Shown: in pieces, positions 1 to 11,100 of the stretch
Layout: each line of letters begins with the position of its first letter
Numbering within the stretch: position 1 is the stretch's first letter
DNA from: Lycorma delicatula
Taxonomy: Eukaryota; Arthropoda; Insecta; Hemiptera; Fulgoridae
Direction: 5' to 3'
Assembly (NCBI RefSeq): GCF_047948215.1
Contig: NC_134465.1
Location: 20,232,022-20,296,021, forward strand
DNA length: 64,000 nucleotides
The notes under the pieces: model-generated
The model's database searches: none
What the model was told of the DNA's origin: nothing
Seen by the model: the letters and a program-made list of their open reading frames with translations, nothing else
Position numbers and translations under genes: made by a program

Positions 1-620
1 AAAATCTTTTCCTGACATTTAAATTAATTTTTGATGTAAACAAATTATATTTCTTACTGAAGGCTCGTTTAGCTTGTGCTATTCGGCATTTTATATCGCT
101 CCTGCTTCGTCCATCTTTAGTAATTTTACTTCCCAAATAACAAAATTCTTCTACCTCCATAATCTTTTCTCCTCCTATTTTCACATTCAGTGGTCCATCT
201 TTGTTATTTCTTCTACATTTCATTACTTTTGTTTTGTTCTTGTTTATTTTCACGCGATAGTTTTTGCGTAGGACTTCATCTATGCCGTTCATTGTTTCTT
301 CTAAATCCTTTTTACTCTCGGCTAGAATTACTATATCATCAGCAAATCGTAGCATCTTTATCTTTTCACCTTGTACTGTTACTCCGAATCTAAATTGTTC
401 TTTAACATCATTAACTGCTAGTTCCATGTAAAGATTAAAAAGTAACGGCGATAGGGAACATCCTTGTCGGACTCCCTTTCTTATTAGGGCTTCTTTCTTA
501 TGTTCTTCAATTGTTATTGTTGCTGTTTGGTTCCTGTACATGTTAGCAATTGTTCTTCTATCTCTGTATTTGAACCCTAATTTTTTTAAAATGCTGAACA
601 TTTTATTCCAGATAATATTT
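1..620 (-). pseudogene. LINE (non-LTR retrotransposon) reverse transcriptase fragment, runs off the left edge
   Basis: Read on the minus strand, this stretch encodes the central and C-terminal palm of a non-LTR reverse transcriptase. From high to low coordinate I can read a fingers-type segment (KLGFKYRDRRTIANMYR), the motif GVRQGCSLSPLLFNLYMEL, the catalytic box LRFADDIVILAES with its FADD aspartates, and the downstream block FCYLGSKITKDGRSRSDI. The frame looks open from about 620 to the window edge. The 5' part of the element is missing: similarity stops at the AT repeat near 620, just before a mariner element. The endonuclease domain is not present. The clade is not assigned, but the sequence differs from the R1-like copies elsewhere in the window. 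It is probably a dead 5'-truncated copy. Confidence 0.85.
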
Positions 621-635
621 TATATATATATATTA

Positions 636-1871
636 TCCGCAATTTAGTTATATTTTAGTTTATATTGGTAGTACTGTCGTGTTGCGTAGATGATGCATGC
701 GTGGTTTAATTGATGTGTCTGTGCAGGTTTGATCCTGCTAGGTTAGTTCCATTATCGCCGGCCTGCCGTTAACCGTGGCTGCTCCGCTTTCTGTTTGCAC
801 CAAAGAAGAGCAACGTTCAGTGATCCGTTGTTTGTGGTCGGAAGGTGTATCAGGGGCCGAAATTCATCGAAGACTTTCGGCACAGTACGGGAACAGTGTG
901 TTTCCGCAACGGAGTGTCTACAAATGGATTGAAAAATTCAAAATGGTCGCACAAGTATAACGCATGACGAAGGAGCCGGACGACCGTTTACCCCCACAAA
1001 CGAGGAAAACATTGAGCGTGCACGTGAAATGGTTTTCTAGAGAGACGAGTAACTACTGATGAAGCGGCACATCGTTCTCGTATTAGTCACGGTTCTGCCT
1101 ACGAAATCATCCACAACAGACTTGGGTTTCATAAAGTCTGTGCAAGATGGGTCCCAAAACAACTGATACAGTCGCATAAAAAACGCGCTTGGACATCTTC
1201 CAAAAACATTTGGATCGCTATGGTAACGAACGGGACATTTTCTTAGACAGAATCATCACCGGTGACGAAACACGGATCCATCATTACGAGCCGGAGAGTA
1301 AACGGCAGAGTATGGAATGGAAACATCCAAATTCGCCCTCCAAAAAAAAGTTCAAGACCCAACCGTCCGCAGGAAAACTGACGCTTACGGTTTTTTGGGA
1401 CTCACAAGGCCCGGTACTGGAGCACGACAATAAACAGTGCGCGTTACAGTGAGATTCTTACTGCTAAGCTGAAGCCTGCAATTCGAAGCAAACGCCGAGG
1501 ACTGCTGTCGAAAGGTGTTGTGTTGTTGCATGACAATGCCCGTCCACATATTGCTGAAACGCTCCAGAAACTCAACTTTGAAGTACTGACTCTTCCTCCG
1601 TATAGTCCTGATCTTGCCCCCTTCTGACTACCACTTGTTTGGTCCACTCAAAGAGGCATTACGGGGCCGTCGATTTACCTCGGACGAACAGTGAAAGAAG
1701 CGGTGCATTCCTGGCTCGCAGCTTAACAGAAAACCTTCTTTTATGAGGGCATCAGGAAGCTTGTGCAACGATGGACCAAGTGCGTTGAAATGCAAGGGGA
1801 CTATGTTGAAAAATGATGTACATGTAAGTTTCCTATTTATATTGCAATAAAATGTATAACTACATTGCGGA
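636..1871 (+). mobile_element. mariner element with TIRs and TA target duplication, inactivated
   Basis: The left end TCCGCAATTTAGTTATA and the reverse complement of the right end (TCCGCAATGTAGTTATA) form terminal inverted repeats. Both sides are flanked by TA (634-635 and 1,872-1,873), as expected for mariner insertion. The 1,236-bp length is close to that of a full mariner. The interior encodes a mariner transposase (see next entry). The element sits in a TA-rich microsatellite between the LINE fragment and the foldback repeats. Confidence 0.9.
775..1816 (+). pseudogene. mariner transposase, broken by frameshifts and stops
   Basis: The N-terminal helix-turn-helix is seen at 775-940 (EEQRSVIRCLWSEGVSGAEI, then RSVYKWIEKFK). 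A one-base loss near 942 shifts the frame. Further pieces follow: a linker near 960-1,030, the first catalytic Asp region at 1,189-1,452 (RIITGDET.IHHYEPESKRQ), the second Asp near 1,530 (VLLHDNARPH) and the third near 1,600 (PPYSPDLAP). Together these give the D,D34D arrangement of mariner. In-frame stops occur near 1,036 and 1,723, and at least one more shift lies between 1,600 and 1,640. It cannot make active transposase. This family is common in insect genomes. Confidence 0.9.
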
Positions 1872-1889
1872 TAACAATTGATTTACCCT

Positions 1890-1914
<25 letters not shown>

Positions 1915-1921
<7 letters not shown>

Positions 1922-2560
1922 CAGACTGAGAGTGTTTCTAAAATGGTGGGCTGGCTTTATTTTTTCGGATTCTAATCGTAAAACTAAACAAAAAGTATCC
2001 TAGGGGAAAATGGCGATTTCTCCTTCGTTCTCTCCTTGTCCGCCATTTTGTTATTTTTATATAAAAACGTATATCTCAAGATCGAATAGACGAATCACAT
2101 TAATATTTGGTAAGCGTCTTGGTAATAAAGTTTTAAAATTAGCAAAAAATCAGGATTTAAATATCATTCCAAATTACAAAATGGCGGCCGTGTTTATTTT
2201 TCAACCCGTTATATCTCTATAAATATCAGTTTTATAAAAATTTATGTTTTTCTAAAATATTAAGCCTTTTATTTTAAACAAAATGTCATTTTACTTTTAA
2301 AAATCGGTTAAAAAATAGCAGAGTTGAAAATTGATGAAATTTTATATCTGTTTTCATGTCCTCTACTTAACTTCAATTCGATTAAATATTAATTGTTTTT
2401 ATTTCTTGTTAATTCTAATATTGTAAATTAGATCAAATTAAGTAATTATTTTCTCACTTAATAATTATGACACAAAATTACATCAATTTTCTCCTGAAAC
2501 TCGACTATTTGTTAACCGATTTTAAGGAATATTGTTTTTAAAAAATATCTTTCATTTTAT
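1915..2560 (+). repeat. Foldback (long-TIR) MITE, partial copy of the next element
   Basis: The left end (GTTTCTAAAATGGTGGGCTG) and the internal blocks match 2,842-3,540 in the same order, with the same AAAATGGCG and CCGCCATTTTG punctuation. The palindrome centre and the start of the right arm (near 2,467-2,530, ACACAAAATTACATCAATTT) are present, but the right arm then breaks off. It has no coding capacity, and the short reading frames inside it are shadows. Confidence 0.7.
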
Positions 2561-2834
2561 TAAATTTAATGTTTTACAAATAGATATACATTCTTTTATA
2601 ATTTTAATTATTATTAGATATTCACTCCAACATAATTACTATACTATATTCAACGTAGTTCCTGATTATTAATAAAATATTACGTATGCTTTGTAACTCG
2701 GTGAGATCTACAAGAGAATGAACAAAGTATTTTACAAAGACAAAGGCTTCTAAGAAATAAATGATTACTAGGAACACATTTTAATATTAACGTTTATGTC
2801 ACCTAAATATTCTGCTCTAAAATATATATATATA

Positions 2835-3930
2835 TAAACAGAGTCTTTCAAAAATGGTGGGCTGGCTATACTTTTTTCGAATTGTCATTGTAAAACTAAA
2901 CAAAAAATATCCTTAGGGAAAATGGCAACGCTCCCTTCGTTCCTCTTGTACGCCATTTTCTTATTTTTATATAAAAATTTATATCTCAAGTTCGGTTAGA
3001 GGAATCACATTAATATTTGGTTAGCGTCTTGGAAATAAAGTTTTAAATTAGCAAATAATCGGGACTTACAAATTAGAAAAGGGCGGCTATGTTCACTTTT
3101 TAATCCGTTATATCTCCATAAATCAAAATATATGTATTGCTAAAATAGTAAGCCTTTTATTTTGAAAAAAATGACATTTATTTTTTTAAATCGGTTAACA
3201 AATAGCCGAGTTACGGCAGGAAACTGATGTAACTTTGTATCTGTTTTCATGTCCCTACACTTAAGGTTCAATTCGATTAAATATTAATTATTTTAATTTA
3301 TTTTTAATTCTATTATTCTAAATTAGTGTCAGATTAAGTAGTAATTTTCTCACAATATAATTAATTTGTAAATAATAATAAAACAATTTATATTAATTTT
3401 CATTTTTGATTAATTTTACACAGCGACTGTTATTGCTGGATCATGTTAACAATGTAAAAATTAAGTTTCTTTCAACAGAAATGGTGTTCAAAAACTATCA
3501 CAAATTGAACATAAAGTGGACGCGACAACAGACACAAAATTACATCAATTTTCTGCCGTACCTCGGCTATTTTTTAACCGATTTTAAAAATTAAAATGAA
3601 ATTTTGTTCAAAATAAAAGGCTTAATATTTTAGCAAAACATAAATTTTTATAAAACTGATATTGAAAAACAAACACGACCGCAAATTGTAATTTGTGAAG
3701 GTATTTAAGTCCTGAGTTTTTGCTAATTTTAAAACTTTATCAAGACGCTCACCTAATATTTATATGGTGTCTCTATTCGAACTTGAGATATAAATTTTAT
3801 ATAAAAATAACAAAATGGCGTACAGCGGGAGAACGAAGAAGAAATTGATTGCCATTTTCTCTAAGTATATTTTATGTTTACTTTTACAAGTAGAATCCGA
3901 AAAAGTATTACCAGCCCACCATTTTAGAAA

Positions 3931-3945
<15 letters not shown>
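2835..3945. repeat. Foldback MITE, about 1.1 kb, nearly all inverted repeat
   Basis: The left arm begins CAAAAATGGTGGGCTGGC. The right arm ends with its inverse, GCCAGCCCACCATTTTAGA-like sequence near 3,912-3,930. The arms pair over roughly 500 bp each about a centre near 3,380. For example, AATCGGTTAACAAATAGCCG near 3,190 is mirrored by CGGCTATTTTTTAACCGATT near 3,565. Both ends abut (TA)n tracts. The structure predicts a very long hairpin, typical of non-autonomous foldback elements. Confidence 0.75.
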
Positions 3946-3959
<14 letters not shown>

Positions 3960-3965
<6 letters not shown>

Positions 3966-4790
3966 GTGTTCCGGAGTGTATTCCCCCAACTTCAGTTACT
4001 GATTCAGGACACCAAAATAAGCAAAAATTTGCAATCAACATAAGTCCTATTTTGATTTCTTTTCCTTCTGGACGTCATTTTGTAATTTACAAAAAAAATA
4101 TTTTTTTAGGAACCTCTAATGCTACTTTAATTAAATTTGGCAGATCTAAGTCTTATTATACAAAATAAAAAATTTTGAAAACATCACCTTAAAAAATGTC
4201 AAAATGGCGGCCAATTTAATCTTCAATATCTTTGCAATTTGTTTGATCAAATATTTACTTATTAAAAAATTTATTAAGCATTTTATTTTGAACAAAATAA
4301 CATGTCATTTATAAAAATCCGTTGACAAACAATCGAGTAATTGCAAATAATTAACACGGCAGTACACTTGCAGATCTTAATGCAAGCTGATAATTTTTTC
4401 CTTGTTTTTATTTACGCTATTAAATATAATAAATATTATTAATAAATAAATAATAATAGATAATATAAATTATCAGTTTGCATTACGGTGCGCAAGCGTA
4501 ATTGTTTGCAATAACTCAATTTTTTGTCTACATATATTGAAATTTTTGAACTTGACGTTTTCATAATCCTTTATTTTGTAGAAGACACTAGTCTTAGATC
4601 TGGTAAATTTAATTAAATTTGGTTTACCCGTTCCTGAGAAATAATCTTTTTGATGAAAATCACAAAATGGCGTCCAGAAGGAAAAGAAAGCAAACTAGGA
4701 CTTATGTCGATGTGAACTTGTTTGCACATTTTTAGCGTTCCTAATCAGTGCCTGAAGTTCGAGGAATACATCCTGGAACACTCAATATAT
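3960..4790. repeat. Second, unrelated foldback MITE, about 0.83 kb
   Basis: The left end (ACAGAGTGTTCCGGAGTGTA) and the inverse of the right end (GGAATACATCCTGGAACACTC read backwards) match. Internal blocks also mirror each other: TAAGTCCTATTTTGATTTCT near 4,042 against its complement near 4,690, and TTCTGGACGTCATTTTGTAA near 4,067 against CACAAAATGGCGTCCAGAAG near 4,662. The end sequence resembles the CAGAGTGTCCC terminus of the Tc1/mariner element at 18.6 kb, so it may be mobilised by a related transposase. The flanks are (TA)n. Confidence 0.7.
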
Positions 4791-5889
4791 ATATACTGTC
4801 AATAGTATTCATTGTTTATGACAATATCGACTTCTTCAACCAATTATTAATACCTCTAATATTTTAGAGATAGTTTTATTATTATCGTAATTACGTAAAA
4901 AAAATTAGGTTATAGTTTTTCATTAATTATGAGTGTGCTGTGGCTTTCATAGTTACTTCCCTTCTCTCTTACCTCTTTTGCTCCAAATGATATAATTTAA
5001 AATAGAGTATCGTCGTCCTGTTTAGAATTATATAAGAAATGATTAGATAAACATTGCGTTCCCAAAATGAAATTTTTAATAAAATCAGGTGGATATTGGA
5101 TTTATTTAGAACTAGTATGATTCCAGTCACAGCAATGTCCAGGATATCATTTTATTTTCTGGCATTTCAATTGTTACATATTTTAATCGTGTAATATATT
5201 TCAATATCTTTCAAATTCAGATAGTAACTTACAGTGTGATAATCAAAAGCTAATATGTGACTTAAAATACTTCTTAAAGTTTGAATTCGATTTTGAGCCA
5301 AACACATGTTGATCAAAGACTTGCTCTAGCGTAAATTCAAGTTGTCTACGATGATAAATTCTTGTAGCCCTAGAATTTCTTCTTTTTACTTGTGACCACA
5401 TCGACCTCGGTATTATGCAAATATTAAATAGCAAATTAAAAGCAGGATTTATGCCGATTATGTGTATGGCTTACCCTGATAGAACTTGATTCAGGATACA
5501 AAAATCAACAGCATGAAACTTTACTCGCGTGAGGATGAGTTCTTGCGGGTCGTCACCAGATTAGATAATGAAATTCAGTTTAGTACAACACAGTTTGTGA
5601 AGTCGATATAGATATCGAAATTCAAAATCCCTTAAACCATAAAAATGTTGTTAAATATATAAATAGGTGTCTTTCACTTTAATTATATTATAAAATTAAT
5701 TTGTTTTTAAGTATATAATAATACAAATTGATTTTTATTAAAAACGGCATTAAATTTATTAAATTACATTAGTGACTGATATTGATGTAAGCCGTCGTTG
5801 TCATAGAAAATGATCGATAAAAACCATAACAATCGATGTTGACAACACAATTAATTTAATAAAAGAGGTTCTAGATTATTTATACTTTT
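4791..5889. other. AT-rich DNA with no recognisable gene
   Basis: I see no gene. Only short frames are present, and none resembles a known protein or carries splice-flanked Gene 1/Gene 2 motifs. It lies upstream of Gene 1 and could hold its promoter or its 5'UTR exon, but nothing specific can be pointed to. Confidence 0.5.
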
Positions 5890-6350
5890 TTTACTACCTT
5901 GTATGAACTAAAGGAAGTATAGTGATCGAAAAAAATCTCGGTTTTCAGATTTCAACGGAAATATCCATTTTGACCATCCCTGAATCCATTTTGATTAGTT
6001 TGGCGTGACGTACGTATGTATCTCGCATAACTAAAAAATGATTAGTCATTGGATGTTAAAATTTTAGATTTAAGACTGTTGTAACATCTAGTCGTGCAGC
6101 TACCCTTTTGATTGCAATGGACGGGACCAAAAGCGTCCTAAAAAGCCCAAAATCCCCAAAAATCTGGATTTTGAACTTTTTCTTAACTGTAGTAATAAAC
6201 TCTGATTGAGAGCTTATCATTGATATATCATAAGCGGTACTTATTTTCATCGGTTCCAGAGTTATAGCCAAATAAAATTTTAATTCATGAAAAATTTGGA
6301 TCTTAGAAGGGAAAGGCACATCGGTTTGAATTTGACTTCATATATTATAT
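5890..6350 (+). repeat. Dispersed repeat family R, copy 1
   Basis: The copy starts near a TTGTATGAACTAAAGGAAGTA-like head, runs through TTTCAACGGAAATATCCATT, and ends in a tRNA-like tail (CATCGGTTTGAATTTGACTT) followed by (TA)n. Related copies lie at about 28,405-28,862 (plus), 9,335-9,745 (minus) and 30,515-30,945 (minus). The tail resembles a T-arm and B-box (GGTTCGAATCC in the 28.8-kb copy), so this is probably a SINE or a short non-autonomous element. Confidence 0.7.
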
Positions 6351-7185
6351 ATATATATATATATACATTTTTTATTTTAATTTAAATATATTGATTTATT
6401 AATAATTATTAATCTGTGATTGTAATATAATTTGTAAATAAATAATAATTCAATAATAACAAAAAGATCTATGTATGATAATAAATCAGAAGTTATTAGT
6501 GAAATAAAATTTTATATATTTTTCATTTAAAAAAAATGTTATATGTAATTTAAAAGGCGTACAAGGAAGTCATGTGATGTCCAATCAGATTTTTTAATTT
6601 ATCATTTACATAGTATTGAGATTGGTGAGGTTTGAATTTCTGCAAACATTCCGGAGTCGTAAGAAAGCTACAGTTAAAATTTCGTTATAATTAGTTCAAT
6701 GGTTTTCGCGATTATCAGGAACAAACAAAAAATACGTTTTCTCTTTATATAGCAGTGAATTTTTTTATATATATATATCTATTAGAAGAATAAAAAAATA
6801 AAAATTGTAGTGAATTAAAAAAAAAACAAAAAACAAGAAAACAAACAACCTTTATCGTGAAACTCGAAATTTCGACACTATAGAACTGTGATAAAGACGG
6901 AAACATTTTGTACGGGAAAAACCCTAAGACTGTGCAACAAAGGTTTACTACAAAATTGTTATAAGAAAGATAGGAAAATTATTAAAAAAAATTTATTTCA
7001 TAAATCTATTTTATAAAAATTAATTTCAAAATAATCGGGTAAATTAATTCCAGATAACAAACTTTATATTAGAATTTTAAAAAACTTTCAATCACAATAA
7101 CGAAAAGACGAATCGAATTTTACTCCCGTATATTTAAAATTAATAACAGTAGACACAGTAAGAAAAATTTTTATTTCTTCCAAAG
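6351..7185. repeat. AT-rich stretch with part of family R's flanking repeat
   Basis: Around 6,460-6,600 the sequence AATCAGAAGTTATTAGTGAA and the phrase GGCGTACAAGGAAGTCATG recur near 29,000 and 29,390, and inverted near 9,240 and 30,060. The repeated unit around family R is therefore larger than the core. No gene is seen. Confidence 0.5.
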
Positions 7186-7430
7186 TAAAAAAAAGCTAAA
7201 GGAAAATGGTTCACACAAGTCTAAGAAGATGTAAAAGAATTGAAGATTGCAGAAGAAATTATAAAAGAAGAGAAATTTTAAGGAAAATATTTAAAGATGA
7301 AAATAAAAGGTTCCAAAGAGCAAGAACAACAGAGCTTAACTTTCTGAAGAACGAACGAAAGAGATATCAGAAAGGATTTTAGAGCTACTGAGAAGCAAAT
7401 GAATAAGTAGTGATCTACCTTGTTCCAAGG
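7186..7430 (+). pseudogene. LINE C-terminal fragment
   Basis: The plus strand gives lysine-rich text of the kind found at the extreme C-terminus of insect endonuclease-reverse-transcriptase LINEs (EDVKELKIAEEIIKEEKF, broken by stops, then a basic tail). The similarity is judged from pattern only, and there is no RT motif here. It may be a remnant of the same family as the 1-620 fragment, in the opposite orientation. Confidence 0.4.
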
Positions 7431-8110
7431 TGAATTATTCGAAAAAAATAATTTTCCTATTATAAAAATAAAAAAAAATCATATATCGATGCTAAAAAAA
7501 TTGTTGCTTCTTTGTTACCCCTATGATAGCTTTGCAGAAACCATGAATATCACAATTGGCAATTCAGCCAGCAATTTGCATTCTTATACTGAAAATAATA
7601 AGACGTATGTTGTGCCCACGCATATTACAAGAATAATATTAGTACGTAAGTCAAAACGAACGTTTTCAGAATATTTAATTTATGTTAATATTAAATAAAC
7701 AATAAATACTTTACAGTTTCTTTGAGCTCAAAAGAAACTCAAAAGTTCAGAACCGAAAGGATTGGATAATGTTTTTTAATCATTCAAATTATTAAATATT
7801 AACACGTTTACGAGATCTTATTAAATAAATTTAAACTTTTATAATCGGTAATAAAAGAATAAATATTAAGACTTATCGTTTTAAAACGTATAATTTGTTT
7901 TTAATTTATGAAAAATTTTAAAATAAAAAAAAATTCTTTGATTTTAATATAACGTATGTAAATATTTAAACGTTAAAACCAACATATATTTGCAATTTAA
8001 ATTTAAATGCAAGGATGAATAAGTATATATTATTATATTTTAATATACCTTAAATTTTAAATACCGACTTTGTTTATATATAAGTATTTTATTAATACGG
8101 AATAATTAAT
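7431..8110. other. AT-rich DNA upstream of the Gene 1 signal exon
   Basis: No gene is recognised. This is the proximal upstream region or 5'UTR intron of Gene 1. The acceptor at 8,122-8,123 implies that at least one non-coding 5' exon lies further upstream, and I cannot place it. Confidence 0.4.
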
Positions 8111-8123
8111 TTCCTATACTCAG

Positions 8124-8176
8124 TTTCAATGAGGGCGTTGTCGGGTATTTTGTTTATCTTACCCCTTTTTTGGAAG
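8124..8176 (+). CDS. Gene 1 exon 1: signal peptide
   Basis: The acceptor CCTATACTCAG ends at 8,123. The ATG is at 8,129, and 16 codons give MRALSGILFILPLFWK: one basic residue, a hydrophobic core, and a donor GTAAGC immediately after AAG at 8,177. It parallels Gene 2 exon 1, which also begins a few bases after a CAG|TTT acceptor and encodes a 17-codon hydrophobic leader ending exactly at a phase-0 donor. The cleavage site presumably falls at or just beyond the exon junction. It is too short to be found by length alone. The support is the splice context and the match to Gene 2. Confidence 0.6.
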
Positions 8177-11100
8177 GTAAGCTAACTAAAGGGGAATTTT
8201 TTTATCATTAAATTCATATATTTATATGTATGTATGCGCGCGCGCTACCTTAAAAGCAAAATTACAGTTGTTACTTATCTGTAAAAATGATTTAAAATTT
8301 GTAATTGGAATTTTTTTCTCGTACGATAAACACGTGTACGGGTGAACGTGTGTATGTGTGTTTGGCTTGTTCGGATTTGTTCTTCAATGAAATATCTTAA
8401 AAAATTAAAAACCTGACAAATTTAATGTTATAATATTTCTTTTTTTAAATATAGATAGTTTTAGAAATTGTTATTTGTTAAAAATAATTTAATATTTTCG
8501 GTTTAATATTACTTAAATTACATAACGATTTTGTAAAAATGTTTTTATGTAATGTTATTTTTTTATATACAAATACAAATACGTATATATTGTTTACAAT
8601 TAAACTGTTATTTTTACGTATATAAGAACCCTTTTTTTTGTTTAACCATCGTTAGGTATTGCTTCAGAGGATGAGATGAACGATTTATAGTCCGTGTGAA
8701 AATGCCATGCCTGACCGGGATTCAAACCCGGCACCTCCGGATGAAAGGCCGAGACGCTACCACTCGCGCCACGGGGGCCGGCAAGCGTATTAAAACCTGA
8801 TGTTAAGTTGAAAGACTTATCAGGACCTTAAAAATTGTAAGAAATAAATAAGAACATTTCAATTTCTTCTATTATTAATATGCAAAACATAAATAAAATA
8901 TATATAACATCAAACCGAATTGCAATATCGGGATCAAAAGGCCAATGTAATAGGATTTAAAAGGTATCGTAAAAATTTTATTTATTAAGGATTAACATAA
9001 CCGTAAAATCAATATATGGTATTCATATAGACAGATATAAAAAAATAAAAATATATTTATCACTTAAAACGAAAAATCTGTACATCATAGAAGTAAAATT
9101 CAAAACTATTGATTATTGATCAAATATGTGAAAAATTATTCAGGTGAGAAATTGGAATACTGAATTAAAACAGCGGTAAAAAATTTGTATCTTCTTTCCC
9201 ATCCCGTAAAAAATTTTGTGTGGACAACTGTAATTTTATTTCACTAATAACTTCTGATTTTTTTATCGTTATTATTGAATTATTATTTATTGTAAAAGTT
9301 TTTTACAACCACAGATTAATAATTATTAATAAATCAATATATTTAAATTAAAAAAAGGAGATTAAGTCTGTTTTGAACCGATGTGCCTTGCCTTGTAAGA
9401 TACAAATATTCCATTAATTAAAATTTAATTTTGCTATAACTCTGGAACCAACGAAAATAAGTACCACTTATGATATGTCGTTGAAAATTTCTCAATGAGG
9501 GCTTTATTACTACAGTTAAAAAACAGTAAAAAACCCAAATTTCTTTGGATTTCAACATCCTACGGTTAATCGTTTTTGAGTTATGCGTAATACATACGAA
9601 CATACGTACGTGCTTACGTACAGACGTCACGCCGAAACTAGTCAAAATGGATTCAGAGATGGTTATAATGGATATTTCCGTTGATATCTGAAAAACGAAA
9701 TTTTTCGGGATCACAATACTTCCTTTACTTTGTACATGGAAGTAAAAAGGATGGTGCGTGGTTTGTTTGTTTGTTGTACGTGCTCACACTTTTATTTTAG
9801 CTGCTATTGGCGCAGAGCGGACCAATGCTGATGCGCCGGGCGGCTGCGCGCAACGCATGAACGATTTATACTTCATGATACGAATGATTTTCTCTAAAAT
9901 TATATTTGTGTTATGGGGATAAAAAATGATAATATCGGGGTTAGAACTGTGTTAAAAAATCATAACTAAAAAACAGCTAAAATCGTTCAGGATTTTGAAA
10001 CATTTTGTTGTTAGTGCGCTAAATTAATGGTCGTTATTTAGTTACAATTTGCAAAAAAACATTTCACAAAATTACGGGTAATTAAACATAAACCATGTAA
10101 CATATTCGCGGTGGGTTATAGCCCCGATTTTTGGCAAGTAATGATAAAAAACACGATACGAAACACATGATGAATATATTTTTTTGGAGATTATATATAA
10201 AACTCCAACAAGCTAACTTTAGCTTTCGATAGAGATCCGATCAGAATATGAATATATGAAAATTATTGTATAAGATATAATAAATAAATAATAATGAATT
10301 AACCTACCGGATTTGGTCTAGTGTAAAATTTGTCGTCGTAAATCAGTTGATTTTGAAGTCGAAGTTTTAAGGTTCAAATTTTAATAAAGCTAGTTGGTTT
10401 TATTTGGATTTGAATACTAGATCATGGATACTGGCATTCTTTGATGGTTGGGTTTCAATTAACCATACGTCTCAGGAATGGTCGGTCTGAGTCTGTTCTA
10501 GACTACACATTTACCGGTACAGTAATGTACCAGTACATCAGTAATTACACTGATAATTCGCTAATGGCTTCAATCGTTGATGCGACTATAAATAAAATAA
10601 AAATAACAAAAATTAATTATTTTTATTAATATTTTAATTGCTTTTTCCATTCTTCTATTCACAATAAAATACGTAAATAGAAATAATAAAAAATCAAAAA
10701 AAAAGTGGCTTTCATTATTTCAATTTTATCGTTAGTAGGAATGATTTTATTTTAAACTTCAAGAACATTCTAAAAATAATCAATAAGTTTAAATTAAATT
10801 GAAGGTCTGATGAATGTACCATTCAAATGAATGTAGATTACTATTGTGTAATCTATCACGGAGTTCGTTAGAACTACGCCGGTAAGAGTCCGCAGACGGC
10901 GAAGTCAACGAACTACGTTTACAGTTCTAAACATGATCTAACCTTAAAGTGAAATGAAAATGAGGAAAAAAATAAAAAGTAACATGAAAACATTACGTTT
11001 CAGTTCAATTAGATTTTTAATAGATAATACTTTTGAATTTTGTTGGACAACGTTTTTTTTTCCAATTGATGAACCGCAGGACTCGAATATGTAATCTTAT

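Noticed and set aside
3815..4168. A 117-codon plus-strand frame
   Set aside because: It spans the end of one foldback MITE, a (TA)n tract (giving an Ile-Tyr run) and the start of another MITE. It is not a gene.
8690..8785. Functional tRNA gene (also at 20,970, 41,540, 44,190, 52,380 and 63,840)
   Set aside because: A- and B-box-like words are present, but acceptor and anticodon stems do not pair well, and the sequences recur with shared 3' bodies. They are tRNA-derived SINEs.
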